Below are positions 1 through 4,895 of a DNA stretch of 7,177 nucleotides, in pieces (position 1 is the first letter of the stretch; each line of letters begins with the position of its first letter). Source of the DNA: Gammaproteobacteria bacterium. GTDB lineage: Bacteria > Pseudomonadota > Gammaproteobacteria > Eutrophobiales > Eutrophobiaceae. The DNA is taken from positions 1 to 7,177 of the forward strand of contig JABHFC010000054.1 of the NCBI GenBank assembly GCA_018676275.1, written 5' to 3'. The position numbers and the translations under genes were made by a program. Under the pieces are notes generated by a model. It saw nothing but the letters and a program-made list of their open reading frames with translations. It did not search any database and was not told the origin of the DNA.

Positions 1-416
1 CTTTCACGATAGTACTGGGTAACCACATCCTTGGTAATTTCCATCTGACCGATGGTGAAACCTTCAGGCTTCTCTGCGACGAGCTCGGCAAGTTTCTGCT
101 CTATCTCTGAAATTTTGATTTTAAATTTCGGCATGTCCCTGCCATTAAGAATTCGGAAGCTCGTTACAGCGACCTTTTGTCCCTCATCAACTTCGAAAGG
201 TCTGTCGATAACAGCGGGAACTTCAAGCACCGCGGTATCCGGTGATTGAGGAATTATCTGCTTGCCGACTTCTTCAGGACGCATGGCCCCGGGCCGCGCG
301 GAATCAGGTATAGCCACCGGTCCAGCCTGAGCGGATGATGATAAAATTGTTAGTAGCAACAGCGACCAAAAACATGTCTGGCTGCTGCCCCCACTTCTCC
401 CCTTGATTTTTGTCAC
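1..416 (-). CDS. TpsB/FhaC/ShlB-family outer-membrane transporter, N-terminal part (partial)
   Basis: Two-partner-secretion transporters sit in the outer membrane and export a large TpsA partner (haemolysin or adhesin) through a 16-strand barrel after recognising it with periplasmic POTRA domains. Only the first 138 codons lie here; the rest runs off the left edge. The GTG at 416 follows directly after an in-frame TAA and gives a convincing signal peptide: basic start (K3, K5, R7), hydrophobic core at about residues 16-25, and an AQA cleavage site at 29-31. A Pro-rich stretch follows (PGAMRPEEVGKQ, 42-53), as often seen before the POTRA region of this family. Residues 80-138 read as a POTRA domain, with FRILNG, a helix ISEIEQKLAEL, and GFTIGQMEITKDVVTQYYRE. 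No strong Shine-Dalgarno precedes the GTG, so the start rests on the signal peptide. The barrel and the TpsA partner are not visible. The family call is by recognition of motifs, not by alignment. Confidence 0.82.
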   Translation of the reverse strand, partial: MTKIKGRSGGSSQTCFWSLLLLTILSSSAQAGPVAIPDSARPGAMRPEEVGKQIIPQSPDTAVLEVPAVIDRPFEVDEGQKVAVTSFRILNGRDMPKFKIKISEIEQKLAELVAEKPEGFTIGQMEITKDVVTQYYRE

Positions 417-429
417 TTAATTAAACTCG

Positions 430-460
430 ATTATATTTATAAATTTTAATTTAATTTCAA
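430..460 (-). promoter_or_regulatory. Candidate sigma70 promoter for the TpsB gene
   Basis: On the minus strand TTGAAA (455-460) is followed after 19 bases by a perfect TATAAT (430-435). The spacing is longer than the ideal 17, and the predicted start would lie only about 7 bases before the GTG at 416, leaving almost no leader. The surrounding DNA is very AT-rich, so a chance match is possible. Confidence 0.3.
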
Positions 461-610
461 TAACTTACACTTCTTTTTCTCATCATCTAACCAAGGCGAC
501 AATATTTTTCTTTTGTCGAGACGAACAGACGCACCTTTGGCGATTCTGAAACTATAACAGGTGAGGCGGAATGCGGCAAAGAAAAAAATGTAGAAGTACA
601 ACTATAGGAT

Positions 611-630
611 ATTCAGTTTATCCACTGAAT
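611..630. repeat. Perfect 7-bp inverted repeat
   Basis: ATTCAGT (611-617) and ACTGAAT (624-630) are exact reverse complements separated by six bases. The arms are AT-rich and no uninterrupted T tract follows, so a small operator is more likely than a terminator. Chance occurrence in AT-rich DNA cannot be excluded. Confidence 0.4.
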
Positions 631-711
631 TGATTAGCTTTTCTGCAACAGAAAAACATTGGGAAATGTGTGGACTTTCTGTGAAGTTTGAGATTCAAAA
701 ATACAACCGTG

Positions 712-732
712 CTATCCCCCAGATGGGACTAT
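712..732. promoter_or_regulatory. Imperfect 21-bp palindrome, possible regulator site
   Basis: The segment has the symmetric pattern TA-2-CCC-5-GGG-2-TA (CTATCCCCCAG on the left, ATGGGACTAT on the right). It is the most GC-rich island in an AT-rich gap and lies about 180 bp before the next gene. The symmetry suits a dimeric DNA-binding protein, but I cannot name the regulator. Confidence 0.3.
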
Positions 733-871
733 GGTAACTAGTAGTCAGTACCTAAATCAAGAGCTAATATTCCTCATTACAGATTTGTCTTGAATAGTTA
801 ACTGGACAATGGAAAGATTGCAGTCTGCATTTTCAGGTAATCTTTGAACAGATGCACATGAACTCGTAATT

Positions 872-891
872 GATTTTGATAATAACTATCA
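872..891. promoter_or_regulatory. Fur-box-like operator
   Basis: GATTTTGATAATAACTATC (872-890) matches the classical 19-bp Fur consensus GATAATGATAATCATTATC at 15 of 19 positions. Read as the 7-1-7 form, 877-891 (TGATAAT, A, ACTATCA) matches TGATAATnATTATCA at 13 of 14 arm positions. It ends 22 bp before the ATG at 914, where a bound Fur dimer would cover the promoter or transcription start. This predicts repression of the downstream gene under iron sufficiency. No clear separate -35/-10 pair could be assigned. Confidence 0.6.
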
Positions 892-913
892 CTACGGAAT
901 GTCAGAATAGACT

Positions 914-1672
914 ATGAAAACAACAAAAAATAGAAATAACTTTCAGCTGGTATCTGTCATGGCAACGTCTGCATTATTTGCTTCTTTACTCAATCCGACT
1001 GTTCTGGCAGCGGATAAAGATGCTGAATATAAGAAAATAAAAGAAACGCAGACTTTAGAAGAGGTTGTTGTTACGGGCATTAGACAAAGGAAAGTATTTG
1101 AACGTGATTACAAGTCCGTAGCCGGTAAGCGTATTTTTGATGGGCCTTATGGCAACGAGAAATTCATTATTGCCATTGGTCAGGAACTGAAAAACCGCGG
1201 TGAGAAAAAACGTGTGTTCACCCGCGGAATAAAAATGCCACAGGGCTTTTCTTCCAGTTCACTGGACCGCTATCACTACCCTACTGCCGACGCATGTGGC
1301 ATTGAGAAATTCAAGTTTTATGAAGGTGCCGAATTCCGTGCATTGAGTTACAAACAAGGTGAAAAAGAAGCCATTCTTGACGTAATGACTGGTGGCGGGC
1401 CTTTCGCAGCACCCGGCGTCTGGGGTCCTTATGATCAAATTATGGGCAAACGTCACAAGATGAAAATGATTATGGGTGATGCCAAAAAAGATGGCATGGG
1501 TCTAATGGAATCTGGCTACGCCATTGGTATGAAGGCCAAGTTGCCAACTTATGTGCTGCAACAATATGGTGACAATTTCAGCATCGCCATAGATAACGCC
1601 GGTCAATGTCTTTTTGACAAGACCGACGAAGAAGCCGCTAACCGACTTATTTCAGGTAAATCCTCGAATTAA
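914..1672 (+). CDS. Secreted protein of unknown function with TonB-box-like motif
   Basis: I do not recognise the family. The 252-residue product has a signal peptide: basic start (K2, K5, R7), hydrophobic stretch at about 12-26 and a likely cut after VLA (30-32). Shortly after comes TLEEVVVTGIRQ (47-58), which closely resembles the TonB-box segment at the mature N-terminus of many gammaproteobacterial TonB-dependent receptors. The rest does not look like a plug domain and is far too short for a barrel, while the frame is open and uninterrupted, so decay of a full receptor is not evident. Other traits are two cysteines in the mature part (C128, C232; a disulfide is possible), a Gly/Pro-rich GGGPFAAPGVWGPYD (160-174), and a Met/His/Lys-rich segment at 177-206 with seven Met and one His. 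A Fur-box-like site lies just upstream, suggesting iron-controlled expression. The Shine-Dalgarno is weak (GGAA at 896-899 is distant). The start is supported by the signal peptide. A periplasmic role that involves TonB is inference. Confidence 0.8.
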   Translation: MKTTKNRNNFQLVSVMATSALFASLLNPTVLAADKDAEYKKIKETQTLEEVVVTGIRQRKVFERDYKSVAGKRIFDGPYGNEKFIIAIGQELKNRGEKKRVFTRGIKMPQGFSSSSLDRYHYPTADACGIEKFKFYEGAEFRALSYKQGEKEAILDVMTGGGPFAAPGVWGPYDQIMGKRHKMKMIMGDAKKDGMGLMESGYAIGMKAKLPTYVLQQYGDNFSIAIDNAGQCLFDKTDEEAANRLISGKSSN

Positions 1673-1694
1673 TAATTTATTCCCCGCCTGAGCA

Positions 1695-1717
1695 TAAAAA
1701 AGCACAGGGAAGTGCTT
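1695..1717 (-). terminator. Rho-independent terminator of the PpiC-type isomerase gene
   Basis: Read on the minus strand, the stem AAGCAC (1717-1712), a six-base loop TTCCCT and GTGCTT (1705-1700) are followed by a T tract (1701-1696, overlapping the stem). It begins about 20 bp after the isomerase stop codon. On the plus strand the hairpin is followed by GAATAAAG, so it is not an evident terminator for the converging gene ending at 1672. Confidence 0.7.
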
Positions 1718-1736
1718 GAATAAAGCCTCTCAAAAA

Positions 1737-2780
1737 TTATTGTTTTGCTGTTGGAGCATCCAGGTTGGTCTTCAATCGCAGACGCCATTCTTCAACTTTA
1801 TTAGGTGGCAGATCCACCGGATAAGTTTTTGCCGCCTGTTCAAATATTGCTTTGCGTAATTGTGCTCGAACCTGGTTAATTAAAAGGGTACGAATTTGCG
1901 GCCTACTCTCTTCCAGAGTTACTTTACGTTCCGACACAATACTTCCACGCTTGACTATATGAAGCCCGGTATCTGTTGTTAACACCCCGCTTACTTTTCC
2001 TTCACCTAATTCCAACAATTCTTTTTTGAGCCCCGGCTTCAAATCTGCGGTGTTAATAAGACCCATATAACCACCGTTAGCATTACTTGGTGTATGTTTC
2101 GAATATTTTATAGCAGCACCCGCGAAATCAATCTTTCCCTTTTTGATATCTCCTGCAACTGAGTTCGCTGTTTTGCGTGATTGTTTAACTGCTTTTTCAT
2201 CCATCGTGTCATTTACAGGGAAAAATACCTGCCAAACGTGCATGCGTTCAGCAATTACAAATTTATCTTTATTGTTATCAAAGTATTCCTTTACCTGTTC
2301 ATCACTCGGAAAATCTTTTGGAAGTTTCAACTCGATTAGCTTATTTAAATAAACTTCGCGCAGAATATTATCGGCTCCGCGCTGCATCAGAAAAGCAGTA
2401 TTACTATCCTCTCCCACCTTGTTTGCCTGTGCCGCCGAGATCACAGAGAGATTGTTTGCCTCTTGCTGAATAAACTGCTTGAACACTGCTTCATCTGCCA
2501 ACAGGGCATTTCTTTGTGTCGAGTCAATATTCGCCATCAAGCGTCTGACCAAGGCAAGATCAATAGTAGAATTTGCGACTAGCTTCGATTTTGCCCAGTT
2601 CTCATCTGTAGTCTGACTGGATTGATTAGCTGATTTGGCATTGTCTTTAGACGCCGCTTCTTCAGTTTCGCTCTCTGCTTCGTCAAGTCCCAGTAATCCC
2701 CGGATAGAAATTGCATTAACCGGCATGGATACAATTGCCATTAAACTGACAAGTAATACTATGTATTTTATGGATTTCAT
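1737..2780 (-). CDS. Periplasmic PpiC/parvulin-type peptidyl-prolyl cis-trans isomerase
   Basis: A 347-residue SurA/PpiD/PrsA-like folding factor expected in the periplasm. The signal peptide spans about residues 1-23 (MKSIKYIVLLVSLMAIVS, then PVNA as cleavage site). An acidic, Ser/Ala-rich low-complexity stretch follows (33-60). Residues 65-175 form the helical chaperone-like N-domain common to this family (LALVRRLMANIDS, FIQQEANNLSVI, YLNKLIELKLP). The parvulin domain lies at about 179-279: first strand RMHVWQVFFPV (179-189), then DFAGAAIKYSKHTPSNANGGYMG (218-240) and the closing TGLHIVKR (271-278). A helical tail follows (TLLINQVRAQLRKAIFEQAAK). Parvulins isomerise Xaa-Pro bonds; whether this one is active or mainly a chaperone cannot be told. 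It has its own terminator and appears monocistronic. Proximity to an outer-membrane transporter gene fits envelope protein folding, but the strand layout gives no operon link. It is not named surA because only one parvulin domain is present and the genomic context differs. Confidence 0.88.
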   Translation of the reverse strand: MKSIKYIVLLVSLMAIVSMPVNAISIRGLLGLDEAESETEEAASKDNAKSANQSSQTTDENWAKSKLVANSTIDLALVRRLMANIDSTQRNALLADEAVFKQFIQQEANNLSVISAAQANKVGEDSNTAFLMQRGADNILREVYLNKLIELKLPKDFPSDEQVKEYFDNNKDKFVIAERMHVWQVFFPVNDTMDEKAVKQSRKTANSVAGDIKKGKIDFAGAAIKYSKHTPSNANGGYMGLINTADLKPGLKKELLELGEGKVSGVLTTDTGLHIVKRGSIVSERKVTLEESRPQIRTLLINQVRAQLRKAIFEQAAKTYPVDLPPNKVEEWRLRLKTNLDAPTAKQ

Positions 2781-2808
2781 ATGATATCTACACTTAAAAA
2801 TTGAATTT

Positions 2809-2859
2809 ACTATCGGTATTTTTGCAATTTTACCCTAGGTTAATACTTCAAACTATCGG
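2809..2859. repeat. Pair of ACTATCGG direct repeats
   Basis: Identical 8-mers at 2809-2816 and 2852-2859 are 43 bp apart from start to start, roughly four helical turns. They lie within 80 bp upstream of the minus-strand isomerase start at 2780, a position suited to a regulator of that gene. Two 8-mers can recur by chance, so this is tentative. Confidence 0.3.
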
Positions 2860-3045
2860 CTGGCTCGCCTGCCAGTGTGCTCAGCCCGAGAGGTATATCA
2901 TTACTCGAAGACGAATAACACCCCTCAATCCGGTTTTTCCCTTAAAGAATAATGGAGTATGATGATGACTAAAGAAATAGTAACAGCTATCATCTGCGGG
3001 TTATCAGTGAATATGGTAGATTCCGGGTAAGGAAGGCTTGGGGGG

Positions 3046-3105
3046 CAGGATCATGCTTTTGCATCGGGATTCAAAGAAATACCGAAGACCGCTTAGATGA
3101 TCCTG
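3046..3105. repeat. 9-bp perfect inverted repeat upstream of the signalling operon
   Basis: CAGGATCAT (3046-3054) and ATGATCCTG (3097-3105) are exact reverse complements around a 42-base interval. The left arm overlaps a smaller hairpin, ATGC-TTTT-GCAT (3053-3064). The right arm ends six bases before the -10 box at 3112, within the usual -35/-10 spacer. This position would suit an operator, but the arms could equally pair by chance. Confidence 0.4.
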
Positions 3106-3111
3106 GAAATT

Positions 3112-3117
3112 TATAAT
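3112..3117 (+). promoter_or_regulatory. Consensus -10 box for the cyclase-phosphatase-kinase operon
   Basis: A perfect TATAAT sits 31 bp before the ATG at 3149, predicting a leader of about 25 bases. No good -35 hexamer is present at 16-18 bp spacing, so the promoter may need an activator or may not be real. Confidence 0.4.
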
Positions 3118-3148
3118 TAAAACACTCGTTCTGGAAATTAAGTTTTAA

Positions 3149-4051
3149 ATGGCACCAAAAACAACAAATCTCGCAATGCTATTTGCCGACGTTAGTGGCA
3201 GCACCCGACTGTTTGAAGTACTGGGGGATGCAACTGCCCGGGTAAAAGTCTCCGAATGTCTGGATACACTTACCGAAGTCACCAAAAATCATAATGGCAC
3301 CGTTATCAAGACCATCGGTGATGAAATTATGTGCACCTTCCCCACTGCTGATGATGCCGCAAATGCTTCAGTCGAGATGCACGAGGAATTACTGGATGAC
3401 GTCACCGAAGGAGTGACTGACACGACTCAACTGTCTATTCGGGTCGGTTTTCATTTTGGTCCTGCCATTATGGAAGGTGGTGATGTGTTCGGCGATGCCG
3501 TTAACGTTGCCGCACGAATGGCTGCACAGGCTAAAGGTGGTCAGATTATCACTACCCAATCAACTGTTGATTTACTTGCACCGATGTTACGTGCGGCTAC
3601 TCGTTTTGTAGATCGTGCTCCGATAAAAGGTAAAAAAGAAGAAATAGAAATCTACGAAATCATCTGGCAGGAAGAAGATGTCACTCGTATGGCTACCGGC
3701 ATGATGTCCGAAGATATGAAACCGGAAGTTAAGTTGAGAGTTCGTTACGGCGATTCAAATATTGTATTAAACAAAGAACGTTCAAGTCTTGTCATGGGCC
3801 GCAGTAATACCTGTGATTTACCGATAAACGAGAAACTTGCGTCAAGACAACACGTAAGAATTGAGTTACGTCGGGAAAAGTTTTTTATCATTGACCAAAG
3901 TACTAATGGTACGCATGTACTAATAGAAAATGCAGAAGAAGAATTTCTGAGACGTGAAGAAATGCCGCTACAGGGAGCCGGTAAGATCAGCTTGGGTAAA
4001 AGCTTTAGTGAAGGCCCGTCAGAGGTTGTTCAGTTCTCTCATGAAATCTAA
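3149..4051 (+). CDS. Class III adenylate cyclase fused to a C-terminal FHA domain
   Basis: The 300-residue soluble protein joins a nucleotide cyclase domain (about 8-172) to a forkhead-associated domain (about 195-296). Class III cyclases make cAMP or cGMP from the triphosphate as dimers. All canonical active-site positions are readable: metal-binding D14 (FADVSGST) and D58 (KTIGDE), substrate-selecting K54 and D112 (DVFGDAVNVAARM), and transition-state residues N119 and R123. The Lys/Asp pair points to ATP and hence cAMP. The FHA core is intact: GRS (217-219), SRQH (232-235) and NGT (253-255), so phosphothreonine binding is expected. There is no signal peptide or membrane segment; it should be cytoplasmic. 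An in-frame TAA directly precedes the ATG, and the conserved domain begins at residue 8, so the start is secure although the Shine-Dalgarno is weak (GGA at 3133). It leads an operon with a PP2C phosphatase (71 bp away) and a Ser/Thr kinase, suggesting that cyclase activity or location is set by protein phosphorylation. Activity and partner binding are inferred. Confidence 0.92.
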   Translation: MAPKTTNLAMLFADVSGSTRLFEVLGDATARVKVSECLDTLTEVTKNHNGTVIKTIGDEIMCTFPTADDAANASVEMHEELLDDVTEGVTDTTQLSIRVGFHFGPAIMEGGDVFGDAVNVAARMAAQAKGGQIITTQSTVDLLAPMLRAATRFVDRAPIKGKKEEIEIYEIIWQEEDVTRMATGMMSEDMKPEVKLRVRYGDSNIVLNKERSSLVMGRSNTCDLPINEKLASRQHVRIELRREKFFIIDQSTNGTHVLIENAEEEFLRREEMPLQGAGKISLGKSFSEGPSEVVQFSHEI

Positions 4052-4122
4052 GATGAAGATCATAAATCAATCTATTCATCATGCGTTTTTACAAGACAGC
4101 AAATAATATTTAATCCGGGTTT

Positions 4123-4866
4123 ATGACGAATTCATCGCAAACAAATATTCCATTTAGTGTGACATCTTTCGGCATCACCGATGTCGGGAAAGCTCGCAAA
4201 CACAATGAAGATTCAATTTTAGATCGTGGCGAAATTGGTCTATGGGTCGTTGCAGATGGTATGGGTGGTCACGCCAAAGGCGATGTTGCCAGTCAGATGA
4301 TCGTTGAATCGATGAAGAAGGTTCATGAAGGAGTCAAACTCGAAAGTTACATCGACGATATCGAAGAAAGACTAATCAAGGTAAACGAAAAACTTGTAGC
4401 CAAAGCACGGGAAGCAGAAAAGAAAACAACGATAGGCAGTACTGTCGTTTTGATGTTGGCTTATGAAAAATACTGTGTCTACGCATGGGCTGGAGATAGT
4501 CGTTTATACAGATTGCGTGACAAGGAACTCCGACAGATGACCACTGATCATTCCCAGGTCGAAGTTTATGTGGAACAAGGTCTGATCTCGAGGGAAGAAG
4601 CTGCTGTGCATCCTCATGGCAACATGATTACTCGTGCGGTAGGAGCAGCAGAAGTTTTGCATCTCGATATGGACATTCAGGAAATGCGAAGTGGTGATCG
4701 CTATTTGTTATGTAGTGACGGACTCACCAAACATACTAATGATCTTGAGTTTCAGGATATGTTGCAAACCGGAACTCCGGAAGAATGCTGCAAAGAAATG
4801 ATCGAGCTAACACTGGAACGTGGAGCTGGTGATAACGTTACCGTAATTATTATTGATGTTGACTAA
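4123..4866 (+). CDS. PP2C/PPM-family Ser/Thr protein phosphatase (Stp/PrpC-like)
   Basis: A 247-residue cytoplasmic metal-dependent phosphatase, the usual size for bacterial stand-alone enzymes of this family, which remove phosphate from Ser and Thr of kinases and their substrates. The motifs appear in order: DVGKARKHNEDSI (20-32, with R25 and D30), VVADGMGGHAKGD (42-54, metal-binding D45), TTIGSTVVLM (102-111), YAWAGDSRLYRLR (120-132), MTTDHS (139-144), ITRAVG (169-174), YLLCSDGLT (194-202, metal-binding D199) and GAGDNVTVIIIDV (234-246, metal-binding D237). No key residue is missing. There is no signal peptide or transmembrane helix. The Shine-Dalgarno is poor (CCGGGT just before the ATG), so translation may depend on the upstream gene. 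It lies 71 bp after the cyclase-FHA gene and 29 bp before the kinase gene. This kinase-phosphatase pairing is common in bacteria and suggests that it reverses the kinase's autophosphorylation and the phosphorylation of the FHA partner's ligands (inference). Confidence 0.94.
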   Translation: MTNSSQTNIPFSVTSFGITDVGKARKHNEDSILDRGEIGLWVVADGMGGHAKGDVASQMIVESMKKVHEGVKLESYIDDIEERLIKVNEKLVAKAREAEKKTTIGSTVVLMLAYEKYCVYAWAGDSRLYRLRDKELRQMTTDHSQVEVYVEQGLISREEAAVHPHGNMITRAVGAAEVLHLDMDIQEMRSGDRYLLCSDGLTKHTNDLEFQDMLQTGTPEECCKEMIELTLERGAGDNVTVIIIDVD

Positions 4867-4882
4867 CAACACATTCGAGATT

Positions 4883-4888
4883 GGAGAG
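4883..4888 (+). promoter_or_regulatory. Ribosome-binding site deciding the kinase GTG start
   Basis: GGAGAG is the clearest Shine-Dalgarno in the window and lies seven bases before the GTG at 4896. No ATG is available in this frame until codon 39, inside the conserved-looking N-terminal helical module. An in-frame TTG at 4881 overlaps the site itself and is unlikely. Confidence 0.75.
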
Positions 4889-4895
4889 TATAGCC

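Larger units (their letters stand above)
417..913. other. Divergent intergenic region between TpsB and the secreted TonB-box protein gene
   Basis: About 500 bp without a convincing gene. It holds the candidate TpsB promoter, a 7-bp inverted repeat (611-630), a CCC/GGG imperfect palindrome (712-732) and a Fur-box-like site next to the downstream gene (872-891). The longest small frame noticed on the plus strand is 666-737 (23 residues, beginning MCGLSVKF). It lacks a well-spaced ribosome-binding site and is not called. No tRNA-like or other RNA gene was recognised. Confidence 0.6.
2781..3148. other. Divergent intergenic region between isomerase and cyclase-FHA genes
   Basis: A gap of 368 bp with no convincing gene. 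It holds two copies of ACTATCGG (2809-2816 and 2852-2859), a GC-rich hairpin CTGGC-6-GCCAG (2860-2875), a 21-residue small frame at 2965-3030 with a plausible ribosome-binding site, a 9-bp inverted repeat (3046-3105), and a consensus -10 box (3112-3117). The 3000-3110 stretch is less AT-rich than the flanks. No known riboswitch or small RNA was recognised. Confidence 0.6.

Noticed and set aside
52..249. Plus-strand 65-residue open frame
   Set aside because: It lies wholly inside the antisense TpsB coding region, which has a signal peptide and POTRA motifs; the Ser-rich product shows no features of its own.
666..737. Small plus-strand frame of 23 residues starting MCGLSVKF
   Set aside because: The MCG start recalls glutamine amidotransferases, but nothing else matches, the frame ends at once, and the purine-rich stretch before it is too close to the ATG.
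1259..1456. Minus-strand 65-residue open frame
   Set aside because: Antisense shadow inside the secreted TonB-box protein gene.
2143..2352. Plus-strand 69-residue open frame
   Set aside because: Antisense shadow of the parvulin domain coding region.
2860..2886. GC-rich hairpin CTGGC/GCCAG as a terminator or small RNA
   Set aside because: There is no T tract on either side and no flanking gene end that needs a terminator; alternative pairings compete, so only the potential to fold was noted.
3000..3114. Open frames without start codons in the gap before the cyclase-FHA gene, as possible gene remnants
   Set aside because: Translations in the three plus frames show no recognisable domain and no consistent coding signal.
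4052..4090. GATGAA/TTCATC inverted repeat followed by a T run after the cyclase-FHA gene
   Set aside because: The stem is only six AT-rich base pairs with a 17-base loop, and the T run begins five bases after it, so an intrinsic terminator inside the operon is unlikely.
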